Below are positions 13,697 to 22,162 of a DNA stretch of 64,000 nucleotides, one piece after another. Both the position numbers and the translations under genes were made by a program. The DNA comes from a virus: positions 1 to 64,000 of IMG/VR virus record IMGVR_UViG_3300044681_000369; one strand, given 5' to 3'. The notes under the pieces are model-generated. The model made no database searches, was not told the DNA's origin, and worked only from the letters and a program-made list of their open reading frames with translations. Each line of letters starts with the position of its first letter. The stretch's first letter is position 1.

Positions 13697-14823
13697 CAAT
13701 TTACCTTAATAATAACTGTAGTTGCAGTGAGTCGAGGACGAACACCACTTGATTTAGTTTTAACATCTTTGTACCAGGATGTCAAGTCACTTTTGCGCTT
13801 TTTCTTGGCAAACTCCGGAATTTGTTCTTCTGGCTTACGCATAGTCTTTGATGTGGACATCTTTTCATCATACCCGATGAGAGATGCGCCCTTAACAGAG
13901 ATGCCACCGGCATACTGAGAAGCATAGTGCGACAATTTTCGGGTTTTGGTGTCATATGCCCAAACTTCACTACAATTTATAAGAGTAGTTGGATCTTCAC
14001 TGGTAATACCGAGTGTATCATCCTTAGGCAAAAACTTCAAGCCGCGTACCATTTTCTTTTTGTCAGTAGGACGCTTTTTGCGAACCTTGCCGACCTGTGA
14101 TTTGATTTGCGCCTTTGTCAGATCGTCAACATAACTGTCTAGAAGTTTGACAACCTTGTTTAGGGTGCGAGTGGGTATATGGGCGTAACCTTCGATCAAC
14201 TGAAGTTCCCAGTCGGTCAGTTCCGATTCTTTACGCTTTCGATTTTCCTGTAGTTCAACAAACTCTGCTCGAATTTCTTGGACTTTCTTTGCACATGCGC
14301 TATGGTGATTATTCAGAACCCGAAAATCGACAAGCAAGGAAGCAATTGTCTTGGGTTCCTCGTCATTAAGTAGGGCAAATATTTCATCATCTACTAGAGA
14401 CTTGACCACATCAATGGCAAGAGGAACAGAAGGCGTTTTTGGCGCCGATGGCACAGACGCATCATCTGTATCATCGGAAGTGTCAGCACGGCGCAGGGCT
14501 TCCTCTTGAACCTTTAGCCAAATCTTGGCTTTATGTTCTTCAGTAAGAGGAAACCCACGCATGGACATTCTTGCCATGTTTGCGTATGTGGAAGGTAGAA
14601 ATTTATCGGGAATGGAAGCCAGAACCTGTAGCTGGTCTTTTGTACCATTTTCCTTAAAGTAATCTTGAAGGAACCCGCGAGAAGACTTTCGGTCTCCCAT
14701 ATAACTGTACCAGTTTAGGGCTTTACCCAATTCACTTTGGTACTTGTCTTCGGGAACATCTGTCCAGGTAGGCTCATTACCTACAAACTTGACTTCTTCT
14801 AGCGGGACCTTCAATTTATACAT
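13696..14823 (-). CDS. Conserved hypothetical phage protein
   Basis: A 375-aa soluble protein, Lys-rich in the second half. N-terminal GKALNWYSYMGDRKSSRGF and central HIPTRTLNKVVKLLDSYVDD segments look conserved, and resemble a hypothetical protein I associate with marine T4-like phages, though I cannot name a domain. The C-terminal half (basic RKKRPTDKKKMVRGLK, then YDTKTRKLSHYASQYAGG) could bind nucleic acid. It has its own strong early promoter, suggesting an early role in replication or takeover. It is not gp32: no zinc-binding or acidic C-terminal hallmark is present. Confidence 0.6.
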   Translation of the reverse strand: MYKLKVPLEEVKFVGNEPTWTDVPEDKYQSELGKALNWYSYMGDRKSSRGFLQDYFKENGTKDQLQVLASIPDKFLPSTYANMARMSMRGFPLTEEHKAKIWLKVQEEALRRADTSDDTDDASVPSAPKTPSVPLAIDVVKSLVDDEIFALLNDEEPKTIASLLVDFRVLNNHHSACAKKVQEIRAEFVELQENRKRKESELTDWELQLIEGYAHIPTRTLNKVVKLLDSYVDDLTKAQIKSQVGKVRKKRPTDKKKMVRGLKFLPKDDTLGITSEDPTTLINCSEVWAYDTKTRKLSHYASQYAGGISVKGASLIGYDEKMSTSKTMRKPEEQIPEFAKKKRKSDLTSWYKDVKTKSSGVRPRLTATTVIIKVN

Positions 14824-14847
14824 GATAAACCTCTAAATCAAAAACAC

Positions 14848-14876
14848 ATAATAACACGCATCAAAGAGAATGTCAA
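14848..14876 (-). promoter_or_regulatory. Strong early sigma70-type promoter
   Basis: Minus-strand TTGACA (14876-14871), a 17-nt spacer and TATTAT (14853-14848), 25 nt before the ATG at 14823. Confidence 0.8.
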
Positions 14877-15112
14877 CAGAATTTTACATCCTTAACCGAA
14901 TCAAATCGGAATGAACGCCATGCGCTCTTGTCCAAGTCCCAAACCGACAAGACATCCGGTGAACGGGAAGTGGTAGTTGTGGATTCAGAAACCGGAAGAG
15001 CATCATCGCGGAGAGTGCACCGCATCACTCGTTCTGTTCCGTCAACCTTGGTAAAAGTAACTTTGGCATCCTGATTCCGCAGATTAGCCTTAAGTTCGTC
15101 ACGATCAATCAT
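14873..15112 (-). CDS. Small SH3-like beta-barrel protein (DUF2693-like)
   Basis: A 79-aa protein. VTFTKVDGTERVMRCTLRDD at about 18-37 followed by a loop and LSVWDLDKSAWRSFRFDSVK resembles the small SH3-like barrel proteins (DUF2693/WYL-like) found in T4-like phages, where a K-x-D-G-T-x-R-x-M-x-C-T-L pattern is typical. Function is unknown; regulation or nucleic acid binding is often guessed. It overlaps the upstream membrane-protein gene by 8 nt. Confidence 0.6.
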   Translation of the reverse strand: MIDRDELKANLRNQDAKVTFTKVDGTERVMRCTLRDDALPVSESTTTTSRSPDVLSVWDLDKSAWRSFRFDSVKDVKFC

Positions 15113-16118
15113 CTTTCATACTCCTAACATTGGATTTATCAATAATAAGTTTATCTTTTAGCTTTGGCGGTCTAGGCGGATCTGGTGCTGGAACACCATG
15201 TGTACTACCTGTTGGGTCATGTTTTTCCATACTAAGAACATCAGCTTCACTTTCGACCACGACCTCTCGCTTCTTAGGCACCTCTTCCCTTAATTCGGGC
15301 ATAGGTACTGTAGTTGCTTTCTGAGGTACTGTTTCCATAGTAACAGGTTCTTCCTCAGGTGTCAAGTCTTTTTTCAACTGCAACAGGGACATATTTGCCG
15401 CTATAACCAGAAGGATAGCCAGCGGGTCCAGAACGGAAATGAGAACAATTATCATCATCCTCACTGCCTGGTCGATGGTGGACTTGTCTCCAGAGCCGTA
15501 GAATAGCTCTGCTACATACTTGATCGGACCAACTTCCGCTTCTATGGACAATTGGGCGGTCTCCAGAGACTGCTTTTCGTCAAGGAGTTGATCCATCTGT
15601 GTGGTTGCCCTAGTTATGATCTCCGTAAGATTGGACCGCTCTTGCTCTTGGGACTGTCTTACCGCTATGGCACCGTCGGCACCACGAATCCTTTCGTACC
15701 TGATGAGTGTATCTACGCTCTCATCCAACTGAGACACCACACGATTGGCGTCATCGATACGTCTTTGCTGTTCGGCAATTCTAGCATCAATACGTTCAAT
15801 CTGGATACTATTGTCACCAGTTGTTACCGAATGCTCAAGGTGAGCCTTCGACAGATATCCAAAAACACCCATGGATGTGATGAATGATAACACAATCACA
15901 GCCACAGTAAAATAGATTTTTAGAAGTTTATTTGCTACTTTCCAGTTTCGATATATCCAGGACGCTGTGGTCAACTTTGCAAATTCTAGAACCGCACCCA
16001 TTGCACCAACAGCATAGACTGAGCCTGGGAAAATTGCCATAAGACCAAGTATGGCAAAATAGCCAGCAATACTAGTAATCGACAGTGCGGCAAGAAGAAC
16101 AATTGCTACGAAAAACAT
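15105..16118 (-). CDS. Integral membrane protein with coiled-coil domain
   Basis: 337 aa from the ATG at 16118 (a TTG 12 nt upstream is possible). The N-terminus has three hydrophobic spans (about 1-30, 35-50 and 65-85). A charged coiled-coil of about 100 residues follows (IERIDARIAEQQRRIDDA onward), then another span near 220-245 (MMIIVLISVLDPLAILLVIA) and a proline-rich cytoplasmic tail (PAPDPPRPPK). Topology suggests an inner-membrane protein with a large loop. Similar proteins occur in T4-like marine phages without known function. A role in superinfection exclusion or membrane takeover is only a guess. Confidence 0.6.
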   Translation of the reverse strand: MFFVAIVLLAALSITSIAGYFAILGLMAIFPGSVYAVGAMGAVLEFAKLTTASWIYRNWKVANKLLKIYFTVAVIVLSFITSMGVFGYLSKAHLEHSVTTGDNSIQIERIDARIAEQQRRIDDANRVVSQLDESVDTLIRYERIRGADGAIAVRQSQEQERSNLTEIITRATTQMDQLLDEKQSLETAQLSIEAEVGPIKYVAELFYGSGDKSTIDQAVRMMIIVLISVLDPLAILLVIAANMSLLQLKKDLTPEEEPVTMETVPQKATTVPMPELREEVPKKREVVVESEADVLSMEKHDPTGSTHGVPAPDPPRPPKLKDKLIIDKSNVRSMKDD

Positions 16119-16450
16119 CCTGGAGTCCAATCTGGTATTTTTAATTCTTTGAGATGGGACAATCTAAGTCGGACATTCCACATATCATTAATACAGCGGG
16201 GATCGTTTCGATATTCCCACTGTAAAATGTGTTCCAATGCTTTTGCATGAGACTTACTATCATACACAGCGACAGTTTCCTTACGCATATTGCCAGTATA
16301 GTTTGTCACATAAGAAGAACTACCGAAATATTGCTCATACAATTTTTCAGACTTACATGAGTATCCGATATAGTATTTACCATCATCAAAGTATGTACAA
16401 TAAACTCTATGTACTTTCTTTTCTTTTGGTTTCTTTTTTCTTGTGGCCAT
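16106..16450 (-). CDS. GIY-YIG-like nuclease domain protein
   Basis: 114 aa from the ATG at 16450, preceded by an AAAGG ribosome-binding site. Residues 14-30 (VYCTYFDDGKYYIGYSC) match the GIY-YIG core, where a V-Y strand is followed by D-G-K-x-Y-I-G. E-H-I-L-Q-W-E-Y near 81-88 could carry the catalytic Glu. GIY-YIG enzymes in T4-like phages include homing endonucleases and host-DNA-cutting Endo II. This one has a Lys-rich N-terminus and no NUMOD repeats, so a stand-alone small nuclease is likely. Catalytic Arg placement is uncertain. Confidence 0.6.
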   Translation of the reverse strand: MATRKKKPKEKKVHRVYCTYFDDGKYYIGYSCKSEKLYEQYFGSSSYVTNYTGNMRKETVAVYDSKSHAKALEHILQWEYRNDPRCINDMWNVRLRLSHLKELKIPDWTPGCFS

Positions 16451-16499
16451 AATACACCTTTTCAATCAGTGTATTATTTATTACGCTCCAATATGGGTG

Positions 16500-16667
16500 T
16501 TATTCTTCAAACCAATCATCTGGGTCGTACTGTGCGACCTTTTCTGAACAAAAGGGGCAATATATTACTTCATATTCCTCTTCGTCCATCTCATGGTCTA
16601 CGGCAAATACTGCCTCACAAGAAAAACATTCTAAAAGTTCTTTTTCTTTCTTTTCGTCTAGAAACAC
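16500..16667 (-). CDS. Small zinc-ribbon protein
   Basis: 55 aa. No ATG is in frame. I choose the GTG at 16667, which overlaps the stop of nrdB (TTAGTG) and has GGGGAG 10 nt upstream; a TTG at 16685 is the alternative. C-F-S-C and Y-C-P-F-C form a two-CxxC zinc ribbon about 23 residues apart with an acidic linker and tail. Function is unknown. Translational coupling to NrdB suggests that it is coexpressed with ribonucleotide reductase. Confidence 0.5.
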   Translation of the reverse strand: MFLDEKKEKELLECFSCEAVFAVDHEMDEEEYEVIYCPFCSEKVAQYDPDDWFEE

Positions 16668-17644
16668 TAAGATGCTACTCCCCAAACGTCATCCCATTTG
16701 CCTGTTAGTGCACCTTTAGCATAATCTGTTGCTCTATTTTCAAAAAAGTTGGTGTGTGTAGGAGCGTTAATCATCTCTTCTACCCAGGGTAAAGGATTAC
16801 GTTTTACCTTAAAAATGCCCTTCATACCCAAAGAAATCAATCTTCGGTCCGCAATATAGCGTATGTATTTCTTAACATCTTCAGATGTCAAATTTTCCAT
16901 AACGCCCATATTAAATGACAGATCGATGAACTTGTCTTCCAACTCTACCATCTTCTCTGCTATGGTATATATCGCAGACTTGGTTTCATCATTCCAAATT
17001 TCTAAATTCTGATTTACATATTCTCTAAACAGCTTGATCATCGACTCGGCGTGTTGAGTTTCATCAACAATCGACCAAGTAACGATCTGGCCCATACCCT
17101 TCATCTTTCCGTGACGAGGAAAGTTGAGGAGCATGATGAAGGATGAGAACAGTTGCATACCTTCAGTGAAGGCTGAGAACGCCGCAATATTAGTAGCAAC
17201 CGACTGTTTCGTGCCATTCGCATTCGACAAATCTGTAAAGTAGTTGTGCTTGTCTCGCATGGCTTCGTATTCAAGAAATTCTTGATACGTTGTCTCTGGC
17301 ATTCCAAGCGTTTCAATAAGGTGTGAATATGCCGCAACATGTAATGCCTCCCTTGCCGCAAAGCCCATCAACATCATTCTAATTTCTGGCTGAGGAAAAT
17401 ATGGCAGATAGTTCTTTACATAACCGCCTGCTACGTCAATGTCGCCTTGAGTGAAGAACCGAAAAATATTTGTAAGAAAGTGCTTTTCACTTTCTGTTAG
17501 TCTCTTTTTCCAATCGTTAACGTCCTCAATCATCGGAACTTCTGTGTGAAGCCAATGTGACTGTTCGTGTTTTAACCAGGCATCATATGCCCAAGGATAG
17601 TTAAACGGCTTAAAATACGACCGCTCTTGTAAAATATCTGACAT
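16667..17644 (-). CDS. nrdB: Ribonucleotide reductase class I beta subunit
   Basis: 325 aa from the ATG at 17644, which overlaps the stop of the glutaredoxin gene (TAATG). It provides the diiron-tyrosyl radical for NrdA. Ligands can be read: the Asp in F-T-Q-G-D-I-D, E-A-L-H-V-A-A-Y at about 106-113 (Glu and His ligands with the radical Tyr four residues after His, the same spacing as E. coli Glu115/His118/Tyr122), the Glu of F-T-E-G-M-Q, and D-E-T-Q-H-A-E for the last Glu/His pair. It is shorter than T4 NrdB (388 aa). It forms an operon with grx, a glycosyltransferase gene and nrdA. Confidence 0.93.
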   Translation of the reverse strand: MSDILQERSYFKPFNYPWAYDAWLKHEQSHWLHTEVPMIEDVNDWKKRLTESEKHFLTNIFRFFTQGDIDVAGGYVKNYLPYFPQPEIRMMLMGFAAREALHVAAYSHLIETLGMPETTYQEFLEYEAMRDKHNYFTDLSNANGTKQSVATNIAAFSAFTEGMQLFSSFIMLLNFPRHGKMKGMGQIVTWSIVDETQHAESMIKLFREYVNQNLEIWNDETKSAIYTIAEKMVELEDKFIDLSFNMGVMENLTSEDVKKYIRYIADRRLISLGMKGIFKVKRNPLPWVEEMINAPTHTNFFENRATDYAKGALTGKWDDVWGVAS

Positions 17645-17880
17645 TATGCCTCCGTTGCCCAATTCACTAGTTGCTCATACCCACCAACATACTCACCATT
17701 AATCCAAATCTGCGGAACAGTCGTAACAGTTGGTAATTCTGCTTTAATATCTTCCCATGTACAATCTTTACCTAATACTAATTCGGTATATTGAATTTCC
17801 ATACCTTTCATAAACTCTTTTGCTTGCACACAATATGGGCAATCTGGTTTAGATACTATTTGGGCAAAGTATTGTGGCAT
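17644..17880 (-). CDS. grx: Glutaredoxin
   Basis: A 78-aa thioredoxin-fold protein with active-site C-P-Y-C (Cys14, Cys17), a T-V-P-Q-I-W-I cis-Pro segment near 54-60 and G-G-Y near 66-68 that binds glutathione. It reduces the C-terminal cysteines of ribonucleotide reductase, which fits its position directly before nrdB and near nrdA. It is equivalent in role to T4 NrdC. Confidence 0.92.
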   Translation of the reverse strand: MPQYFAQIVSKPDCPYCVQAKEFMKGMEIQYTELVLGKDCTWEDIKAELPTVTTVPQIWINGEYVGGYEQLVNWATEA

Positions 17881-17881
17881 G

Positions 17882-18904
17882 TTATTTTCCTCGTTGTCTT
17901 TTTAGTATTTGTTCAATACTGGTTTTGTAATCTATACGCCAAAGATCCGATGGCGTATACTTTCTATTCTTATAATCTATTCCGCTTAGTGTCTTATAGT
18001 CTTCTAAGCTAAATTCACTTCCTAAGCCATAAATACCCGGCAATTCATCAATAACTATTTTCTGCAATCTTTCATTCGATCTATGAGTTATAGTCTGATG
18101 TGTAAATCCAGTTCTGTTTTCATTTTCTGTTTCGTCCCAAAATAATGCCCTAGTTCGTTTTTCGTGATCAGTATATAGATGAAATAGTGGCATCTTCTGT
18201 ATATGCAGAATATTATATCCGTTAGTAATTAGTCTCAAAGCTAAAGACGGCTCTTCTCCAGAAAACATTAATTGTGGATCATACGGAACATCTTCAACTA
18301 TACTACCCAAACTAAACAAACCGCCGGCACTAAGAAGAAAGCCATGGACATATGGTTTAACTGTGTCTACCCAAAGACTTCTTCCTACGATAAAACCACT
18401 AGAAAGATCATGAAACGTTGGCTCTGATGGTGGTGGAGCCAAAATCACTGGCATATTATTTCGTTGATAATCAAAATGCTTCTTTATCGCTTTACCATCA
18501 GCATCAAATTCCAGAATACTAGGATAATTAGTTATAACTGGATTTTTATGATATTGCAAGAGTTTTAATATGTGATTTACAAGAAGTTCATCCCATCCGT
18601 AATCAAATGCAGTATGCGAATCTATCTGAAGATAGAAATCTTCTCCTGCATATAAAGACTGGACAACACTTCTAGCCCAACAACATCCTCTACTCTGCTC
18701 TGGATCAACTCTCACATAACGAATTTGCTCCTTAAACTTGAGTCTATCCAAGTCTAAGGAGCGTTCTTGTTTTTCTTGTTCGACTACGCCGAAAACCAAA
18801 CGATTTGGTTTTGCAGCCATCGTGTGCGCTTGCTTTAATGTGAACTCCAGCAACTCATCACGATAACTAGCAATACTTATAAAAATCTTTCCGCTAGCCT
18901 TCAC
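17882..18904 (-). CDS. GlcNAc-type glycosyltransferase (Skp1/GT60-like)
   Basis: About 340 aa from a GTG at 18904; an upstream TTG at 18928 is also open and the start is uncertain. The GT-A core opens with KIFISIASYRDELLEFTL and contains YLQIDSHTAFDYGWDELL, a D-x-H metal-binding motif followed by W-D. This is the pattern of the GlcNAc glycosyltransferase family (PF11397) that modifies hydroxyproline in Skp1 and occurs in bacteria and giant viruses. L-F-H-L-Y near 240 supplies a late His. It is inserted between nrdA and grx, overlapping nrdA by a few bases. With a prolyl hydroxylase-like enzyme elsewhere in the window, hydroxyproline glycosylation is conceivable but speculative. Confidence 0.75.
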   Translation of the reverse strand: MKASGKIFISIASYRDELLEFTLKQAHTMAAKPNRLVFGVVEQEKQERSLDLDRLKFKEQIRYVRVDPEQSRGCCWARSVVQSLYAGEDFYLQIDSHTAFDYGWDELLVNHILKLLQYHKNPVITNYPSILEFDADGKAIKKHFDYQRNNMPVILAPPPSEPTFHDLSSGFIVGRSLWVDTVKPYVHGFLLSAGGLFSLGSIVEDVPYDPQLMFSGEEPSLALRLITNGYNILHIQKMPLFHLYTDHEKRTRALFWDETENENRTGFTHQTITHRSNERLQKIVIDELPGIYGLGSEFSLEDYKTLSGIDYKNRKYTPSDLWRIDYKTSIEQILKRQRGK

Positions 18905-20690
18905 ACGCAACACAAGTATCACCTTCAATCATAGCTTTAAAGTCTATTTCTTTAATAGCTTCACGTTCAATCTTTTTCGATACTTTATCTGCTTTACCAA
19001 TCTTTTCTGAACGGCAATAATAAAGTGTCTTTAGTCCTTGTTTCCATGCAAGATAGTGAATAGCATGTAGATACTTGATGTTAGCATCTGGACGGAAGAA
19101 CACATTCAACGATTGTGCCTGATCAATAAACTTTTGCCGATCAGCCGCAAGATCAATTACCCATCGTTGATCGATTTCCATTGACGTTTTGAATACATCT
19201 CTAGTCCACTGATCCATCCAAGTCAGATGTTGAACAGAACCATCGTTTGCAATGATTGACGACCAAACATCGTCTGCCCAACCCTCTTTCTTATCCTTGG
19301 CTTCTTTTTGAATAATCTCATCAAGATACTTGTTCTTATTGAGGTGTGCTCCAGAAAGAGTATCTTGGCGATACGCATTAGCACGATACGGCTCAATAGA
19401 AGGAGAAGTATTTCCCATAATAATAGAGGAAGATGCATTGGGCGCAATTGCCTGCATATGTGAGAACCTGCGTCCGGTGCCTTTGGCATCGGGAGCTTCA
19501 CCGCGCTCTTTACCAAGTTCCATATTAGCATCATGCAGTTTCTTCTGAATCAACTTAAACATACGCATGTTTGTTCCCTTGGCCATTGCTGATTCCCAGG
19601 GAATATTTTTTCTCTGCAAGTATGCATGAAATCCTAGTGCGCCGATTCCAATGCTTCGCTCACGTTTTGCGGAATAAACAGCCCGTGAAACTTGCTTTGG
19701 TGCATTATCAATAAAATACTGGAGAACATTGTCTAGCATTTCTGCCATGTCCTTCAGGAACAATGGATCTTTCGACCATGCATCATAGTATTCCAAGTTG
19801 ACAGAGGACAGACAGCAAACAGCAGTTCTTTCTTTGTTTGTAGGAAGAATGATTTCAGAACAAAGATTTGACTGATGGATTTTCAAACCCAAGTCCTTCT
19901 GAAACTGCGGCATTTCACGATTTGACGTATCAATGAAGTGAATATAAGGTTCACCCGTCATCATACGCAATTCTAAAATCTTTTGCCACAGCTTTTTAGC
20001 AGATACTACTTCACGCAATTCACCACTATGCGGATCACGCAATTCCCAGTTGTCATCAGCATTCGGATCTTTCATGCATCGCTCAATAATCTGCATGAAG
20101 TCATCTGTAATATTAATGCCATGATGCAGGTTCAATGCCCGCATATTCGGATCGCCAGTTGGCTTGCGCATCTCTAGAAAAAGATTAACGTCAGGATGAC
20201 TGATATCTAGATATGCGGCATAAGAACCGCGCCTTGTACGACCCTGACGATAAGCCATACTAGAAGCATCGTAAGTGCGCAGGTGAGGCATAACGCCAGT
20301 AGACTTATCATCTGCCGCTCGAATGCCAAAGCCAATGCCAACACCGCCACCAAGCATAGACAGCCAGTTCGTTTCGGAAAGATTATCAACTAGACCTTCA
20401 GCGGTATCATCAATAAAATTCAAGAAACATGAAATAGGCATTCCTCGCTTGGAACGACCAAATGAGAGAATAGGCGTAGAATATGACAGCCAGTGCTTGC
20501 TAGAATAATCGTATAGCCGTTGAGCATGTTCCGCATTAGAAGCAAACATTCGACTAACGTATGCAAATCGATGTTGAGGTGAAGTTTCATCTTCCCTCAT
20601 GTAGCTTTCTTTTAATCTCTGAATGCCGAGTTTGTCGAACAATTGATCTCGACTAAGATCAATCTCAATACCTAGATGTGTCTCTTTCAT
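18894..20690 (-). CDS. nrdA: Ribonucleotide reductase class I alpha subunit (short form)
   Basis: A 598-aa catalytic subunit. P-I-S-C-F carries the first active-site Cys, N-L-C-S-E-I the thiyl-radical Cys loop, and C-C-L-S-S-V-N-L-E-Y the paired Cys strand. The extreme C-terminus ends C-V-A-C-E-G, a CxxC shuttle pair rather than the CxxxxC of E. coli. The protein starts directly with the ten-stranded barrel region, so the N-terminal ATP-cone that senses dATP is absent. It is therefore about 150 residues shorter than T4 NrdA (754 aa) and presumably escapes overall dATP feedback. Its start overlaps the upstream MazG-like gene by 4 nt. Confidence 0.92.
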   Translation of the reverse strand: MKETHLGIEIDLSRDQLFDKLGIQRLKESYMREDETSPQHRFAYVSRMFASNAEHAQRLYDYSSKHWLSYSTPILSFGRSKRGMPISCFLNFIDDTAEGLVDNLSETNWLSMLGGGVGIGFGIRAADDKSTGVMPHLRTYDASSMAYRQGRTRRGSYAAYLDISHPDVNLFLEMRKPTGDPNMRALNLHHGINITDDFMQIIERCMKDPNADDNWELRDPHSGELREVVSAKKLWQKILELRMMTGEPYIHFIDTSNREMPQFQKDLGLKIHQSNLCSEIILPTNKERTAVCCLSSVNLEYYDAWSKDPLFLKDMAEMLDNVLQYFIDNAPKQVSRAVYSAKRERSIGIGALGFHAYLQRKNIPWESAMAKGTNMRMFKLIQKKLHDANMELGKERGEAPDAKGTGRRFSHMQAIAPNASSSIIMGNTSPSIEPYRANAYRQDTLSGAHLNKNKYLDEIIQKEAKDKKEGWADDVWSSIIANDGSVQHLTWMDQWTRDVFKTSMEIDQRWVIDLAADRQKFIDQAQSLNVFFRPDANIKYLHAIHYLAWKQGLKTLYYCRSEKIGKADKVSKKIEREAIKEIDFKAMIEGDTCVACEG

Positions 20691-21232
20691 CCTTCGTAAC
20701 CTTGGTCTTTAAGTACCTTATTAATATCTGGCTTAAAATATGTATCTGGCTTTAAAATCTTGCCATCTTCTCGTTTTAGAATTTTACCATTGTTGGAAAC
20801 TTTGCTCATGTTTGAAGATTTTACTTCTTTCCATACTTGATCAAAGTCAATTCCAAGTGTTGTAAACAGTCCCTGAACTACCCAGACTAGATCAGCACCG
20901 CCGTCTGCAATATCACCAATATGTCTGCGAATGAAGCCATCACAAAGTTCTTTAAACTCTTCATCGATCAGGTCAATATATAGCTTGGCCTGTGTTTCAT
21001 TGTTTTCATCCAGATGCGGAGTAGCGCCGATATATTGATCGGCAGCAGACATGAAAACTTCTACATCATCTTGATAGTTCATATTCTTTTTCCTTATTGT
21101 CCAAGTTCCATCATTGTTGTCGATCCACTCAACAACATCGCCAGGGTACATTCCAGCTTTTTCAAAAAGATCCGAGACGAGATAATATTCATCAGTTTCT
21201 TCATTATATTGTATTTTGGCAGTCTCAATCAT
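20687..21232 (-). CDS. AbrB-like domain fused to MazG/phosphoribosyl-ATP pyrophosphohydrolase-like domain
   Basis: A 181-aa protein. Residues 1-50 (YYLVSDLFEKAGMYPGDVVEWIDNNDGTWTI) resemble an AbrB/SpoVT-type DNA-binding swap barrel. Residues 51-160 match phage MazG-superfamily proteins annotated as phosphoribosyl-ATP pyrophosphohydrolase-like: helix DEEFKELCDGF (E-x-x-x-E), then DIADGGADLVWVVQGL for the metal-binding helix, then the conserved S-S-N-M-S-K-V tail. Such enzymes hydrolyse (d)NTPs or alarmones. The position directly before nrdA fits dNTP-pool control. The start overlaps the epimerase stop by 4 nt. The fusion is unusual in my experience. Confidence 0.72.
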   Translation of the reverse strand: MIETAKIQYNEETDEYYLVSDLFEKAGMYPGDVVEWIDNNDGTWTIRKKNMNYQDDVEVFMSAADQYIGATPHLDENNETQAKLYIDLIDEEFKELCDGFIRRHIGDIADGGADLVWVVQGLFTTLGIDFDQVWKEVKSSNMSKVSNNGKILKREDGKILKPDTYFKPDINKVLKDQGYEG

Positions 21233-22080
21233 TTTTCATACTCCAATGCGCTGGTGCACAAATCTTCTAGGGTTGTGGTTTCAGCAAAAAACTTACTTCT
21301 TGTGGGAACAACAGAAATCGCAACTTCTCCAGGTCTTCGATCAGCATCAACACATTTAAAATCCCAGGAAACGGCTTTCATTGCAGTAACTACTTCTCTG
21401 ACCGTGTGTCCGTTTGGTGAACCAAAACATTCGATACTATTTGTGGAACCGTATTCCGCTAAAGCCACAGTAGCGTTGACGATATCTTTAACGTGTGTAT
21501 AATTTCGTATTGTTGTTCCGTCTCTAGTTTCCCAATCTGTTCCAAATATTTCTAATTGCTCAAATTTGCGATTTGCAACGGCAGCCGCTTTTCTGATTAG
21601 ATGCATATAACCGTCTTCAAACTTTCGCATTCCGTCATTTCCCGAAACATTGTAAAATCTTACAATCGAATATTTCGGCAAAATCGATACCAAGTCTTCT
21701 CCGGCTCTTTTGCTAGTTGCATACGGACTAGATCCTGGATTAAATGCACTACCAGTGCTACAGTAAATGAAATGCTCACAGGGTGCCGCATTTATGACGT
21801 TTTGTGTACCAATAACATTTGTGTGGTAGTATAGGTAAGGGTTAGTCATGGATAATGACACCATCGTCTTGGCAGCCAAGTGTACTACAGTGTCAAACTC
21901 TCCGATAAAATTGGTATTGTTTATGTCCCAGGGCAAAACATCTCCACCCATGACATATTTGCTTATATCATTTTGGTTTAGATTATAGTCTGTAGCATAC
22001 ACCAAATGTCCCCATTCTGCAAGAGATTTTACAAGATGAGAACCAATATATCCGGTGGCTCCAGTAACCAATATCTTCAT
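21229..22080 (-). CDS. NAD-dependent epimerase/dehydratase (GalE-like)
   Basis: A 283-aa short-chain dehydrogenase-fold enzyme. The Rossmann motif GATGYIGSHL at 7-16 binds NAD, and Y-A-T-S-K-R-A near 118-124 is the catalytic Y-x-x-x-K. V-V-H-L-A-A-K near 67 is the NAD-binding middle strand. The family interconverts NDP-sugars, for example UDP-glucose/UDP-galactose. It would supply UDP-galactose for the UDP-galactopyranose mutase at 5329-6444. It precedes the MazG-like and nrdA genes, with a GGGAAG ribosome-binding site. Confidence 0.85.
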   Translation of the reverse strand: MKILVTGATGYIGSHLVKSLAEWGHLVYATDYNLNQNDISKYVMGGDVLPWDINNTNFIGEFDTVVHLAAKTMVSLSMTNPYLYYHTNVIGTQNVINAAPCEHFIYCSTGSAFNPGSSPYATSKRAGEDLVSILPKYSIVRFYNVSGNDGMRKFEDGYMHLIRKAAAVANRKFEQLEIFGTDWETRDGTTIRNYTHVKDIVNATVALAEYGSTNSIECFGSPNGHTVREVVTAMKAVSWDFKCVDADRRPGEVAISVVPTRSKFFAETTTLEDLCTSALEYEK

Positions 22081-22162
22081 TTAACTTCCCGACTTTTCCA
22101 GTCAATTTTTTGGCGAGAAAAAAATCGCACTATCCTGTTTTCCGAGGTACCAGGTATTTTGG

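Noticed and set aside
13696-14823. Gene 32 single-stranded DNA-binding protein
   Set aside because: Length and early promoter fit loosely but there is no zinc motif, no OB-like pattern and no typical acidic tail.
22081-22162. Promoter or gene in the gap between thyX and the epimerase gene
   Set aside because: A TTGACT is present but no -10 at a suitable distance; only a ribosome-binding site for the epimerase can be supported.
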